This document shows positions 45,852 to 59,345 of a stretch of 64,000 bases of DNA, one piece after another. Position numbers and translations under genes: made by a program. Under the pieces are notes generated by a model. It had not been told where the DNA came from. It searched no databases and was given only the letters and a program-made list of their open reading frames with translations. The DNA comes from Tragulus kanchil. Its lineage: Eukaryota; Chordata; Mammalia; Artiodactyla; Tragulidae. How positions within the stretch are numbered: position 1 is the stretch's first letter; every line of letters starts with the position of its first letter. The stretch is from contig JAIOJX010000028.1 of assembly GCA_022376925.1 (NCBI GenBank), positions 71,575,001-71,639,000 on the forward strand. Direction: 5' to 3'.

Positions 45852-47950
45852 TGGTGTGATTCAAAATAACTTTTGACCTTATCTGAATTGATCCCTCATT
45901 TCAAAATTTGAGAAGGAAAAAAATAACCTCTTACCATATTTACTGTTTGTTTTCATAATTCTATCACCTTCCTGAGTTATAGGTCAGTCTTTTAGCCAAG
46001 AATACTGGATGGGTGGAATCCATTTACCTACAAAAGCAATATGATTTTATAACTTAGAGAATCAAGTCATTTGCAGTTTTTGTTTCTGATTAGATTTTCC
46101 AAACTCTACTTTATTATGTTATGGTCCTTGTGTAATGATCTGTGTCAGATACAGTAAATTGCTTAAAGGCCATTCCCATTACTCCAACCTTACATATTAC
46201 AGAGGGATATTTTGTACTTATTTGAATATGTTTCTACCAAAACAGTTTTCAAAATGACCTTTGTTTTCTCTATGTATTAATAATTCCTACTATTGGTGCA
46301 TAGGCAGGAGCAACACTTTAATTAAATATACACTAACTAGCATAATGCATGTCTGTTATAGAAACAAGTGTAATAAGGGATATTGTGGCATTCAATATAT
46401 CACCATTGTAAATAATTCAAATAGTAAAATTCCAAGTAGATGAAACCAGTAACTGGCCTGCTACTACCACAGTAGAATTTTCAAGGGAATTTTTTTTCTT
46501 TTCCTTTTTTTTTTTGCTGAATGATCACAAGCTAAGTAGGTGTATGCATACCAGCAACACTTTCATAATTAATTATACCTTCAATTCCTGTTTGGAAGAA
46601 ATTTATAATCTTTTGCTATTAAGATTTTTATAATTCTTTTGTTCTCTTTAAAGCATATTTACAAAGAGGGCATCTTAAAATTCTCTTTACCTGTATACTC
46701 ATAGACTATTTTTCCATAGCTTTTAGGTGTCTTTGCATGTGTTTGTGTTTGGTCATGTCCACCTCTTTGCGACCCCATGGACTGTGGGTTGCCATGTCCT
46801 TCTCAAGTTAGGTATTTTTAATGGGAAACATTATGCTGCCTCAGTGTTTTTGTTTTTTTTCTTCTCCTTACTTTTCAAAAGGTTTTCTATATAGTGAATT
46901 TTGCTTTAGACTGCTTTCTGATATTTACCTGAAGGAAAAAAGTAAAATTCAACTTTAGAATTTTTTTTAAATCAATGGTGTGATTCAAAATAACTTTTGA
47001 CCTTATCTGAATTGATCCCTCATTTCAAAATTTGAGAAGGAAAAAAATAACCTCTTACCATATTTACTGTTTGTTTTCATAATTCTATCACCTTCCTGAG
47101 TTATAGGTCAGTCTTTTAGCCAAGAATACTGGATGGGTGGAATCCATTTACCTACAAAAGCAATATGATTTTATAACTTAGAGAATCAAGTCATTTGCAG
47201 TTTTTGTTTCTGATTAGATTTTCCAAACTCTACTTTATTATGTTATGGTCCTTGTGTAATGATCTGTGTCAGATACAGTAAATTGCTTAAAGGCCATTCC
47301 CATTACTCCAACCTTACATATTACAGAGGGATATTTTGTACTTATTTGAATATGTTTCTACCAAAACAGTTTTCAAAATGACCTTTGTTTTCTCTATGTA
47401 TTAATAATTCCTACTATTGGTGCATAGGCAGGAGCAACACTTTAATTAAATATACACTAACTAGCATAATGCATGTCTGTTATAGAAACAAGTGTAATAA
47501 GGGATATTGTGGCATTCAATATATCACCATTGTAAATAATTCAAATAGTAAAATTCCAAGTAGATGAAACCAGTAACTGGCCTGCTACTACCACAGTAGA
47601 ATTTTCAAGGGAATTTTTTTTCTTTTCCTTTTTTTTTTTGCTGAATGATCACAAGCTAAGTAGGTGTATGCATACCAGCAACACTTTCATAATTAATTAT
47701 ACCTTCAATTCCTGTTTGGAAGAAATTTATAATCTTTTGCTATTAAGATTTTTATAATTCTTTTGTTCTCTTTAAAGCATATTTACAAAGAGGGCATCTT
47801 AAAATTCTCTTTACCTGTATACTCATAGACTATTTTTCCATAGCTTTTAGGTGTCTTTGCATGTGTTTGTGTTTGGTCATGTCCACCTCTTTGCGACCCC
47901 ATGGACTGTGGGTTGCCATGTCCTTCTCCAAGTTAGGTATTTTTAATGGG
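45698..47950. repeat. Tandem duplication D15 (offset 1124-1126)
   Basis: Copies are 45698-46823 and 46824-47950, abutting. The first about 150 bases are also part of D14, so this piece is present three times (44530, 45698, 46824). Differences are homopolymer length and single bases near the seam. Confidence 0.96.
45852..47950. other. Intronic sequence duplicated by D15, with Bov-type fragment
   Basis: Mostly unique AT-rich DNA. A short minus-strand BovB/Bov-tA tail piece lies at 46740-46800 (GGTCATGTCCACCTCTTTGC, GACCCCATGGACTGTG) and again at 47864-47930. Confidence 0.55.
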
Positions 47951-48825
47951 CCCTAAAAGTTGCCTGTTATCTTTCTAAAGTTGAAATGATGCACCAGTGA
48001 AGAAATATTTGTTTTGGTTTGATTTCTTTCCGTAGAGAGGAGTTGGAAAAATGGGCCTGGGTTTTAAGAACATTGCCTTCTGAAAGAAAAACTTATTTCA
48101 AAAAAAGAGATTTGGAATATGTCTTGATATTTCAAAAAATATACTTTGTTGTAGGAAACCTGCCTAGTAATGAGTATCTTGGATCCCCAAATCTTCCTAG
48201 TCTTAGTTTACTGTGGCCCGTCTGGATTTTTGTCTCCCTGCACTTGGAGCTCTGTGGGAAACAGCCCTTTCAAGGGATGCCAGGTCTAGATCTGGAGGTC
48301 ACATAACTCTGAGGCTGAGAGATGTTACCAGAGGCCCTGCATATTAAGCCTTCAGTTTCACTGACTCTAGGAACATAGCTTTTTGAGCTGAAAGGTACTG
48401 TCACGAGCACTGAATCCAGTTTCTTTTTCTTTTCTTAAGGAGGAGACAGGGACTTGCCCAAGCACAGAGCTTCTTAGTGACAGTTTAGGATGCCAGTGCC
48501 GTTCAAGAGACTCCGTCACAAATCCTCTTCCACTGCCTACACATCAAAGCATGGTTGCATCGCACGTATTCATTATCTCAGTCTCAAGAAGTACGATTTT
48601 CAACTGTTAGGGCAGAAGATTTTCCATACCATAAACCATATCATCAGTAACCCCTTGATCTACGAGAGAGTTTCATTTCATATTTTCTGCTATTATGTCC
48701 ACTCCTACAATGATCTGATGGGTGGGTGGCTTACTAAGGACAAAGAGTCTCCATTGGTAGAGTTCCTTGACAGTCTATGGTGACTTCCAAAACATGAGAT
48801 TGGAGAGCTGCCTGAAGTGTAGGAT
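47951..48825. other. Unannotated intronic sequence
   Basis: Open frames of 95 and 97 codons (48019-48306 and 48490-48783) have no recognisable family, no splice context and no repeats. I do not call them genes. A MIR-like patch lies near 48380-48490 (GGGACTTGCCCAAGCACAGA). Confidence 0.4.
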
Positions 48826-51174
48826 TTCAAGACATTCTTTATCTTAAAGCTGGTAAGGAAACCTCAGGTTTCCATGCCCTAGTGATTCCCAAAGTATAAA
48901 TTAGCCTCAGAAAGAGTGTTTTCTGTCTGTATCTTATTCTTTAACCACTCTTTCCCCATTTTTTCTTAATGTACACTGATTTTCATTTGAGTTCCAAATG
49001 CTTTTCACTGATTTATAACTTACACATTTTGAAAAATATTGACTAAGACAATAGATATTAAGATTTTAAATGTTATTTACATTTCTTGCCTTTTTTTCTT
49101 TTGTTTTGCCCCCACAGACACCACCTTTATATTGCATATCAGAAAGACACATTACTAAGATTTTCAGTATTACTGTTTTATAAATCTGAATGTCCTCATA
49201 GCTATTAAGTAATCATCATCACAAAAGGTAGGGATATCCTGGGACCCTTTGCTTTACCATCTCCCTTCAACCTGAAATTACAGGTTTTCCACAAAGTCAT
49301 GATGAATATTTAAATGGAAGACAAAATAAAATCATTCCTCATTCCATTTCCTAGTGTACATTTCAGACCTTGCTAAAATTTCGAGAAAGTTTATTTTAAA
49401 GGAAAGTATGAATAACTAAATTCAATGTGCTTCTCTTTGGGTGATATTGAGCAGTGTTCCAACTATGCGATTCCCTGCACAGCCCAAGCATTCCTTGTTC
49501 AATGGCATTGTTCAAAGATATCTCAGTGTCTTCCTATTGACTGTCTGCTCCTTGTTTGCCTAGTTGAATAAAAGGTGCACATTGCCTGCTTTGAGTCAGA
49601 AACCATCAACACAATTGGAAAACTCATCCAATTCAGCAAGAGCTGAACAGTCTGCTACATGCCCCAGCTGAGCCTGGTGTTGATTCTAGGCTGCTAAAAA
49701 TTACAGTGTCAATGAAAAGAAACCAGTATGATCTCTTTAGTACAACCAGCCAGGTTTCGGGTAATAATTTCTGACAGAATCTAATTCCTTCTACCTCTGC
49801 ATAGAAGTTATCCCTGCAGTCATTTTCATATTTTTTCACTTTATTTTAATTTTCTTCTTACACTTTAAAATAAGGGTATAACCTTGTATAATTCTTCTCC
49901 AGAGGATGACAGCTTACAGCTATCATAAAACCATCCTGTTAACAAAATTCTCTCTAGTTAATTATCACCCCTTCACATCCTAAAACAACAAAGCTCATCT
50001 AGTCTTAGTAATTATCACCCCTAGTTCAAGACATTCTTTATCTTAAAGCTGAGGTTTATAATTTTAAAAAAGCCTCAGAAAGAGTGTTTTCTGTCTGTAT
50101 CTTATTCTTTAACCACTCTTTCCCCATTTTTTCTTAATGTACACTGATTTTCATTTGAGTTCCAAATGCTTTTCACTGATTTATAACTTACACATTTTGA
50201 AAAATATTGACTAAGACAATAGATATTAAGATTTTAAATGTTATTTACATTTCTTGCCTTTTTTTCTTTTGTTTTGCCCCCACAGACACCACCTTTATAT
50301 TGCATATCAGAAAGACACATTACTAAGATTTTCAGTATTACTGTTTTATAAATCTGAATGTCCTCATAGCTATTAAGTAATCATCATCACAAAAGGTAGG
50401 GATATCCTGGGACCCTTTGCTTTACCATCTCCCTTCAACCTGAAATTACAGGTTTTCCACAAAGTCATGATGAATATTTAAATGGAAGACAAAATAAAAT
50501 CATTCCTCATTCCATTTCCTAGTGTACATTTCAGACCTTGCTAAAATTTCGAGAAAGTTTATTTTAAAGGAAAGTATGAATAACTAAATTCAATGTGCTT
50601 CTCTTTGGGTGATATTGAGCAGTGTTCCAACTATGCGATTCCCTGCACAGCCCAAGCATTCCTTGTTCAATGGCATTGTTCAAAGATATCTCAGTGTCTT
50701 CCTATTGACTGTCTGCTCCTTGTTTGCCTAGTTGAATAAAAGGTGCACATTGCCTGCTTTGAGTCAGAAACCATCAACACAATTGGAAAACTCATCCAAT
50801 TCAGCAAGAGCTGAACAGTCTGCTACATGCCCCAGCTGAGCCTGGTGTTGATTCTAGGCTGCTAAAAATTACAGTGTCAATGAAAAGAAACCAGTATGAT
50901 CTCTTTAGTACAACCAGCCAGGTTTCGGGTAATAATTTCTGACAGAATCTAATTCCTTCTACCTCTGCATAAAAGTTATCCCTGCAGTCATTTTCATATT
51001 TTTTCACTTTATTTTAATTTTCTTCTTACACTTTAAAATAAGGGTATAACCTTGTATAATTCTTCTCCAGAGGATGACAGCTTACAGCTATCATAAAACC
51101 ATCCTGTTAACAAAATTCTCTCTAGTTAATTATCACCCCTTCACATCCTAAAACAACAAAGCTCATTTAGTCTT
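48826..51174. repeat. Tandem duplication D16 (offset 1168)
   Basis: Copies are 48826-50006 and 50025-51174. The start of copy two (50050-50070) is a collapsed version of 48850-48905. Later differences are single bases (G/A at 49804 versus 50972, C/T near 49999 versus 51167). Confidence 0.96.
48827..50006. other. Unannotated intronic sequence, duplicated by D16
   Basis: No exon or named repeat recognised here or in the second copy at 50025-51174. Confidence 0.4.
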
Positions 51175-52140
51175 GTAGATAAAAACACCCCGTATATTCC
51201 CAACTTCCTGTCGGTCCTTGACAAGGGAATCAGAAATGCCTATAAAACAAACCTTCCCACAAAAGACATGTATAAGATAAAAGTTAACATACAGCTTTCA
51301 TAGATCACATATATGACAACTGAAGCTCACTCTGACTTGACACGGCACTGTTTGACTTGCTCAGCTGAGAGACTTCAAGTGTTTTGCGGCCAGAGGGGAA
51401 ACAGGACACAGCCAGAGGTGAGGACTGAGAACCTGGGTCATGCTGAGCCTCTGGAGATTACTAGCTATGGGAGGAACGCCATCACAGTTTTGCACCAACA
51501 AGATTGTTTCAGGTGCCCTGCAAGAGTTAAAGACTACTTAAGTGGACGTTGCAGTGATCAAAATGAAAAATGAACCCAGGATTTAAAATGGACTGGATTT
51601 AAAATACACGAAGGTGGTGGAATCAACCTCTCTGAAGTTAGTTTGGAGCACCAGAAAGACAGAAGCTCAGGGACTCACTGATCTCTGACTTGAAGCACTG
51701 GAAAAAGATTGCTCCTCTTTTCAGAGGACAGAAATACCAAAATAGGAACAAGGTTAGTTTTGAACAAAAAATAAGTCATGGCACCCGTATGATGGCTTTA
51801 TGAAGTGGTGTATCCCATAAACGATAGGGGTAGGAACCCAGAGAGAAGGCTGAACGGGAGCTACAAGCACAAGAGTCATCAGCAGATAGGTGGGAGGGCT
51901 AGCTTGGAGTGTGTAGATGTGTAGGAGACGCTCATCCTGGGATGCATCTGCAATGTGGCCCAGGACTCAGAACAGACTTTTATCTACCACTATCATGATT
52001 CAGAGGCTACCTCGGTGATGATATTGGTCCATTCTTCAGGAAAGTACTGGACATGTGATAGTGACCCAATCTGTTTATCAGTTAGAGCTTCAGTTTTCTT
52101 ACCTACAAAACAGGTACAATCACACTCACAGAGAGGGTGA
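51175..52140. other. Unannotated intronic sequence, duplicated by D17
   Basis: No exon or named repeat recognised. The 86-residue and 78-residue frames at 51313 and 52490 are duplicates of each other. Confidence 0.4.
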
Positions 52141-52142
52141 AA

Positions 52143-52345
52143 AAGTGTGAGTTGCTCAGTCATGTCTGAGCAGTCCCCATGGACTATAGCTTACCAGGCT
52201 CCTCTGTCCGTGGGATTCTGCAGGCAAAAGCACTGGAATGGGTTGCCATTTCCTTCTCCCGGGACCTTCCCAACCCAGAGATTGAACTCAGGTCACCTGC
52301 ATTACAGGCAGCGCTTTACTGTCTGAGCCACCAGGAAATCCACAC
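52143..52345 (-). repeat. Bov-tA SINE (first of three copies)
   Basis: GTGAGTTGCTCAGTCATGTC, CCCCATGGACTATAGCTTAC, GGCTCCTCTGTCCGTGGGAT and GAGCCACCAGGAAATCC. This copy has more small errors than the other two, at 53296 and 54427. Confidence 0.9.
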
Positions 52346-53295
52346 AGAAGGTAAGCTATGTTAAAATACCTCTCTGAGAAATGGACATATTAATAAACTC
52401 TCAAAGTGTTCTGTGTTATTTGAATCAAAGACATGTATAAGATAAAAGTTAACATACAGCTTTCATGGACAACTTAAGCTCACTCTTACTTGACACGACA
52501 GTGTTTGACTTGCTCAGCTGAGAGACTTCAAGTGTTTTGCGGCCATAGGGGAAACATGACACAGCCAGATTTGAGGACTGAGAACCTGGGTCATGCTGAG
52601 CCTCTGGAGATTACTAGCTATGGGAGGAACGCCATCACAGTTTTGCACCAACAAGATTGTTTCAGGTGCCCTGCAAGAGTTAAAGACTACTTAAGTGGAC
52701 GTTGCAGTGATCAAAATGAAAAATGAACCCAGGATTTAAAATGGACTGGATTTAAAATACACGAAGGTGGTGGAATCAACCTCTCTGAAGTTAGTTTGGA
52801 GCACCAGAAAGACAGAAGCTCAGGGACTCACTGATCTCTGACTTGAAGCACTGGAAAAAGATTGCTCCTCTTTTCAGAGGACAGAAATACCAAAATAGGA
52901 ACAAGGTTAGTTTTGAACAAAAAATAAGTCATGGCACCCGTATGATGGCTTTATGAAGTGGTGTATCCCATAAACGATAGGGGTAGGAACCCAGAGAGAA
53001 GGCTGAACGGGAGCTACAAGCACAAGAGTCATCAGCAGATAGGTGGGAGGGCTAGCTTGGAGTGTGTAGATGTGTAGGAGACGCTCATCCTGGGATGCAT
53101 CTGCAATGTGGCCCAGGACTCAGAACAGACTTTTATCTACCACTATCATGATTCAGAGGCTACCTCGGTGATGATATTGGTCCATTCTTCAGGAAAGTAC
53201 TGGACATGTGATAGTGACCCAATCTGTTTATCAGTTAGAGCTTCAGTTTTCTTACCTACAAAACAGGTACAATCACACTCACAGAGAGGGTGAAA

Positions 53296-53500
53296 AAGTG
53301 TGAGTTGCTCAGTCATGTCTGAGCAGTCCCCATGGACTATAGCTTACCAGGCTCCTCTGTCCATGGGATTTCCCAGGCAAAAACACTGGAATGGGTTGCC
53401 ATTTCCTTCTCCAGGGGACCTTCCCAACCCAGAGATTGAACTCAGGTCACCTGCATTACAGGCAGACGCTTTACTGTCTGAGCCACCAGGGAAATCCACA
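53296..53500 (-). repeat. Bov-tA SINE (D17/D18 copy)
   Basis: Same element, with the head complement GAGCCACCAGGGAAATCC intact. Confidence 0.9.
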
Positions 53501-53599
53501 CAGAAGGTAAGCTATGTTAAAATACCTCTCTGGGAAATGGACATATTAATAAACTCTCAAAGTGTTCTGTGTTATTTGAATCTGAAACCAGAAAGCTCT

Positions 53600-54330
53600 T
53601 AGAAAATTGACCTCATGTTCACTCCAGCCCCAAAATTGCTCTTCCTCCTTTGTCTTCTTGACCAAGCCAAAACTCTAGAAGTCAGTCTTCTCTTCTTTTT
53701 CTTCCCTATCTGATCTCACCCCAGCCCTGCATTCCTATCAAATCAGTCTGCTTCTTATACCCCATGGCCATCGCCTCCAGGCAGGCCATCCTGACCTCTC
53801 ACCTGGTTCATTGCAAGCCCCCTTCTTGCCTGTCACACCTTCCCTCTCTTCACAGTGCAGCCAGAGTGAGTTTCCAAAAGACATATCCGCTCTCATTTAC
53901 TTGCCAAACCTTTCTCCCTTTGCATAAAGTCTGTGTTTCCTGCATGCAAGATCATTCCTGATCTCAAGAAATGTCATTTTCACTTAGCCTTCCAACCTCA
54001 AATCTCACCATTCCCCTCTTTGAAGAGTCTGTTCTAGTCACAGAAATCCACTTTCACTCCCTGATCAGCCCCCATCTCCTCTCTTGGGCCCATTTAATCT
54101 AAAGGACTTCGCTACCTTCGACCTTCAGCTCACCTTCTCTGAGAAGCCTCCCTGAGGCTGGTTTAGGTACTCCTCTGACAACTTTCCATGACTGCCTGTT
54201 CTATGTGGCACTTACCATATTCAGACTCCTTGGTCACCTTCATTAGATTATATATTTCCTAAAGACAGAGATGTTTCTCATTTACTATGCTATCCCTTAT
54301 ACATGGTATGCTCAATAGTACATTTTAAGA
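53600..54330 (+). repeat. L2 LINE 3' region
   Basis: An old L2-like order: CAGGCCATCCTGACCTCTCA, CTGGTTCATTGCAAGCCCCC, CACAGTGCAGCCAGAGTGAG, AAGCCTCCCTGAGGCTGG and AAAGACAGAGATGTTTCTCA. Repeated at about 54732-55470. Confidence 0.6.
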
Positions 54331-54426
54331 GATTAATATTTATCTCTTTGGATTAAACGTATGTTGTATCTTTTAACCATCTTGTGAGTCTACAAACAGG
54401 TACAATCACACTCACAGAGAGGGTGA

Positions 54427-54632
54427 AAAGTGTGAGTTACTCAGTCATGTCTGAGCAGTCCCCATGGACTATAGCTTACCAGGCTCCTCTGTCCATGGGA
54501 TTTCCCAGGCAAAAACACTGGAATGGGTTGCCATTTCCTTCTCCAGGGGACCTTCCCAACCCAGAGATTGAACTCAGGTCACCTGCATTACAGGCAGACG
54601 CTTTACTGTCTGAGCCACCAGGGAAATCCACA
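54427..54632 (-). repeat. Bov-tA SINE (D18 duplicate)
   Basis: Third copy of the same insertion. Confidence 0.9.
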
Positions 54633-55589
54633 CAGAAGGTAAGCTATGTTAAAATACCTCTCTGGGAAATGGACATATTAATAAACTCTCAAAGTGTTCT
54701 GTGTTATTTGAATCTGAAACCAGAAAGCTCTTAGAAAATTGACCTCATGTTCACTCCAGCCCCAAAATTGCTCTTCCTCCTTTGTCTTCTTGACCAAGCC
54801 AAAACTCTAGAAGTCAGTCTTCTCTTCTTTTTCTTCCCTATCTGATCTCACCCCAGCCCTGCATTCCTATCAAATCAGTCTGCTTCTTATACCCCATGGC
54901 CATCGCCTCCAGGCAGGCCATCCTGACCTCTCACCTGGTTCATTGCAAGCCCCCTTCTTGCCTGTCACACCTTCCCTCTCTTCACAGTGCAGCCAGAGTG
55001 AGTTTCCAGAAGACATATCCGCTCTCATTTACTTGCCAAACCTTTCTCCCTTTGCATAAAGTCTGTGTTTCCTGCATGCAAGATCATTCCTGATCTCAAG
55101 AAATGTCATTTTCACTTAGCCTTCCAACCTCAAATCTCACCATTCCCCTCTTTGAAGAGTCTGTTCTAGTCACAGAAATCCACTTTCACTCCCTGATCAG
55201 CCCCCATCTCCTCTCTTGGGCCCATTTAATCTAAAGGACTTCGCTACCTTCGACCTTCAGCTCACCTTCTCTGAGAAGCCTCCCTGAGGCTGGTTTAGGT
55301 ACTCCTCTGACAACTTTCCATGACTGCCTGTTCTATGTGGCACTTACCATATTCAGACTCCTTGGTCACCTTCATTAGATTATATATTTCCTAAAGACAG
55401 AGATGTTTCTCATTTACTATGCTATCCCTTATACATGGTATGCTCAATAGTACATTTTAAGAGATTAATATTTATCTCTTTGGATAAGTAAAAAATTCAT
55501 TAGAAATATGTTGTATCTTTTAACCATCTTGTGAGTCATCCTGCTCAAATCTCTGGCTACCTTCTAATTCAAAATTTTTACATATGTAG

Positions 55590-55765
55590 TGTTTAGCAAG
55601 TTAAACTTCTCTGTATTTCTATTCCTTGTCTGTAAATGGAATAACAATAGTAGCCACCTCATAGTATTACGGTGAAAATTAAAAGAGTTGACACATTAAA
55701 TAATTTAGAAATGGCACCTGGAAGTATCCAAGAGCTCTCAAATAATTATCAGTTGTTATTGTCAC
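55590..55765 (+). repeat. MIR SINE fragment
   Basis: CTTGTCTGTAAATGGAATAA, AGTAGCCACCTCATAGTATT and GAAATGGCACCTGG follow the MIR second half. Confidence 0.65.
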
Positions 55766-56480
55766 TGTGATCATTATTAATATTTCCCTAGAAGATGGCA
55801 CCTTCATGTTTGGCATCTGTCATAAACCAGGGCTCAGGACGAATTTCACGAAGTCACGTGTTAAAGAACAGGGGAACCTTTAAAGCTAGAGGTCAGCAAG
55901 CAGAAATGTCGTGAGTCTCCGAGTCTCCCAGTGTCCCCCCGAGAAAGGCATGAATCCTCTGTGGATAAAGGTTCCAGGCAAAGGACTGCACTTGCTTGTC
56001 ACTCTCTCTTCTTACTGGGCACTCATGAGAGCAGCTTAGTCGAAGAGAATAAACAGTCTGCTTGGCACCAAGCAGTCTGGATTCAGCAGTCAACTGTTCA
56101 GAGGAGCTGTCTGGAAAAGTCAGCTCTCTAGTAGCTAAGGATGTTTGGATCAGTGGGAAATACTAAACTTCTGGACAGTAGGAAGAAGCCACCTTTATAG
56201 GAAGCTCACTTTGGGTCCAGTGCCTCTGTCTTAGAGAAGAATGAGGCCCAATCTTACCTGACTCATTGTCCAGCTAAACCAGAGAGAAATCAGATCATTT
56301 TGAACAGTACTGCTTGAGGTCCCAATTTTTATTAATATTTCCTTCTGAGGCACTTTCAGTGCTGCCTTGCTTCTGCTTTGAATCCCTCTTCAGTAGTTGA
56401 AACTCCAAATTTGTTAAGAGCCTGCTCCTCTATCAAGACAAACCCTGGAATTTCCTCTAATAGCTTTTGTTTTGCTCATA
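55766..56480. other. Unannotated intronic sequence
   Basis: No exon or named repeat recognised. Confidence 0.4.
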
Positions 56481-56484
56481 ACAT

Positions 56485-56700
56485 TTATGAATATATCAGG
56501 CACCGTACTTAGGGCTATGAATACAAAATATAGAGACAAAATTCCTGCTTTTAAGTATGTTTCAGCTGAGAGAACAGCCGATGAGAAATTACAATACAAT
56601 GTAATAGATGCAATAATATATGTGTACAGGACTCAGAACCTTTCAGAAATCACTCTGTTCAGGCAGAGATTCCATTTTACAAACTATGAAGTAAATATGT
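56485..56700 (+). repeat. L2-like ancient fragment
   Basis: Degenerate match to the L2 3' pattern (ATATATCAGGCACCGTACTT, ACAAAATTCCTGCTTTTAAG, AGAGATTCCATTTTACAAAC). Repeated at 57651-57866. Confidence 0.45.
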
Positions 56701-56904
56701 TTTTGATTTACCCATAATAAAAAAAATCAAGACATAAGTAAAAACATTAAAGTCCAATTGGCAGATGTACGACAAAAGACAAAATAGTAATCATCACTCC
56801 TAAAACTGTATCGGTTGATATGAAGTAGAAGAGAAAGATGTCACGAGAATTGAAAAGCATTCCTGGGGAACGACCAGAGGAGAAATTTGGAAGCTAAAAG
56901 GAAC

Positions 56905-57155
56905 TAACTTCAGATTTAGCTTTACCACCTGTGCTGTGTGAATATAGGCAAGTTTCCTAACTCCTTAGAGTCTAAATTTCCTCATTTAAGAATCGGGAAA
57001 AAAAAAATTAGGGATATTTGTATGGAATAAAAAATAAATAAAGAATAACTGGAAAAAAAGAAGAGGGATTATAATAGCTACCATATTGAGTTATTTTAAG
57101 CAATAAATGAAAAATATACAAAGCATTTACCACATGACACTCTGTAAAGGCAGCT
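56905..57155 (+). repeat. MIR SINE
   Basis: CTGTGCTGTGTGAATATAGG, CAAGTTTCCTAACTCCTTAG, AGTCTAAATTTCCTCATTTA and ATAATAGCTACCATATTGAG in MIR order. Repeated at 58072-58322. Confidence 0.7.
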
Positions 57156-58071
57156 ATTTTTTTCTCTGAGTATCACTTCATTTGTCATCTGTTTTATGCT
57201 ATGCACTTACAGTTATATAACTGTGACTTGACTAGAGAGGTCTCCTGGGGTGGGATTTTAAAGTCTTTCTATAATGGAATTCTATCCTCTTTTCTTTTAG
57301 TTACTTGATGTTGGATCAGTGGGAAATACTAAACTTCTGGACAGTAGGAAGAAGCCACCTTTATAGGAAGCTCACTTTGGGTCCAGTGCCTCTGTCTTAG
57401 AGAAGAATGAGGCCCAATCTTACCTGACTCATTGTCCAGCTAAACCAGAGAGAAATCAGATCATTTTGAACAGTACTGCTTGAGGTCCCAATTTTTATTA
57501 ATATTTCCTTCTGAGGCACTTTCAGTGCTGCCTTGCTTCCGCTTTGAATCCCTCTTCAGTAGTTGAAACTCCAAATTTGTTAAGAGCCTGCTCCTCTATC
57601 AAGACAAACCCTGGAATTTCCTCTAATAGCTTTTGTTTTGCTCATAACATTTATGAATATATCAGGCACCGTACTTAGGGCTATGAATACAAAATATAGA
57701 GACAAAATTCCTGCTTTTAAGTATGTTTCAGCTGAGAGAACAGCCGATGAGAAATTACAATACAATGTAATAGATGCAATAATATATGTGTACAGGACTC
57801 AGAACCTTTCAGAAATCACTCTGTTCAGGCAGAGATTCCATTTTACAAACTATGAAGTAAATATGTTTTTGATTTACCCATAATAAAAAAAATCAAGACA
57901 TAAGTAAAAACATTAAAGTCCAATTGGCAGATGTACGACAAAAGACAAAATAGTAATCATCACTCCTAAAACTGTATCGGTTGATATGAAGTAGAAGAGA
58001 AAGATGTCACGAGAATTGAAAAGCATTCCTGGGGAACGACCAGAGGAGAAATTTGGAAGCTAAAAGGAACT

Positions 58072-58322
58072 AACTTCAGATTTAGCTTTACCACCTGTGC
58101 TGTGTGAATATAGGCAAGTTTCCTAACTCCTTAGAGTCTAAATTTCCTCATTTAAGAATCGGGAAAAAAAAAATTAGGGATATTTGTATGGAATAAAAAA
58201 TAAATAAAGAATAACTGGAAAAAAAGAAGAGGGATTATAATAGCTACCATATTGAGTTATTTTAAGCAATAAATGAAAAAATATACAAAGCATTTACCAC
58301 ATGACACTCTGTAAAGGCAGCT
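58072..58322 (+). repeat. MIR SINE (D19 duplicate)
   Basis: Second copy of 56905-57155. Confidence 0.7.
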
Positions 58323-58471
58323 ATTTTTTTCTCTGAGTATCACTTCATTTGTCATCTGTTTTATGCTATGCACTTACAGTTATATAACTGTGACTTGACT
58401 AGAGAGGTCTCCTGGGGTGGGATTTTAAAGTCTTTCTATAATGGAATTCTATCCTCTTTTTCTTAGTTACT

Positions 58472-59128
58472 TTTTAAAACTGTTCACAATAGTTTTGCTG
58501 CATTACAAGTATTTTTACACACATCCTGTTTTTACTAAAATGTGTTTGCAAAATGTGTTAAAATCCTGGCCTAGTTGGTAGAAAAAAGTAATCAGAAAAC
58601 AGATAATAAAAAAAATTGTATTTAATAATGAAAAATAAAATGAACAGAATAAAAGCAGGTATCCTAACAGGTTAAAGTGTCCTGGTCACAAAGATACCAA
58701 TGAGATTATGAGAAATTCCCCATTATTAAAAAGCTTAAGCTTAGCAGCTAACCAGAGGTTCCTGCAGGAATATTGTTGCTTCTTTTTACAGACTACTTTT
58801 GGCATAAATTATAGGCATTTTGGAGTCATGCCAGATGGTGTCAATTAAAATGAGATTTTTATGTTAATTATAGAAAGTAAAAATGTGTAGAGGAGGTACA
58901 ATAAAGGAAGTATTGATAACAGTATTTACACTTGCATTTTTATATTTCTCTTGCTGGCATGGGGAAGAAGTGAGGTTGAATTGTGCCTATCTAAATATCA
59001 TATTGTCCCTCAATTTTCCCACATCGAAAATATGGAAAGTAAACCCTTTCCTTTGTCTGTCTCCTGAGATAATGTAAGAATAGTTACATGAATACCTTGA
59101 AACTCTTCATTTAAAAATAAGCTACATA
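58472..59128. other. Unannotated intronic sequence
   Basis: AT-rich, no exon or named repeat recognised. Confidence 0.4.
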
Positions 59129-59345
59129 GGGGCTTCTCTGCTGGTCCAGTGGGTAGAGAGTCCGTCTTGCAGTGCAAGGGGCACCGGTTCGATCCCTAGC
59201 CCAGGAGGATCTCACGTGCTGCGGAGCAGCTAGACCTGTGTATCCGATTCCAAGCGGGCGCTCTGGAGCACATGTGCCCAGAATTGGTGCTCTGTGGTGA
59301 GGGAGGTCACTGCAATGGGAGGCCCACACATGCCAAAGAATAAAA
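59129..59345 (+). repeat. CHR-derived SINE, subfamily without C-rich tail
   Basis: GGGGCTTCTCTGCTGGTCCA head, TTGCAGTGCAAGGGGCACCG, GGTTCGATCCCTAGCCC, then body and A-rich end to about 59405. The imperfect flanks AATAAGCTACATA and AAGAAGCTATATA look like a target-site duplication. Confidence 0.9.

Larger units (their letters stand above)
51262..53582. repeat. Tandem duplication D17 (offset 1153)
   Basis: Copies are 51262-52426 and 52427-53582, abutting. The left 150 bases of copy two carry several substitutions and deletions compared with copy one. The rest is nearly identical except within the Bov-tA near the right end. Confidence 0.96.
53257..55537. repeat. Tandem duplication D18 (offset 1132)
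   Basis: Copies are 53257-54390 and 54391-55537, abutting. The end of copy one (54353-54361) lacks about 16 bases present at 55485-55507. There is an A/G difference near 53877 versus 55009. It overlaps D17, so the Bov-tA here is present three times. Confidence 0.96.
56141..58471. repeat. Tandem duplication D19 (offset 1166)
   Basis: Copies are 56141-57307 and 57308-58471, abutting within ATGTTGGAT. Differences are T/C at 57540 relative to 56374 and A- or T-run lengths. The unit contains L2-like and MIR fragments. Confidence 0.97.

Noticed and set aside
48019..48783. Two adjacent open frames of 95 and 97 codons as a possible gene
   Set aside because: No family signature, no supporting splice or start context, and frames of this length are expected by chance in 64 kb.
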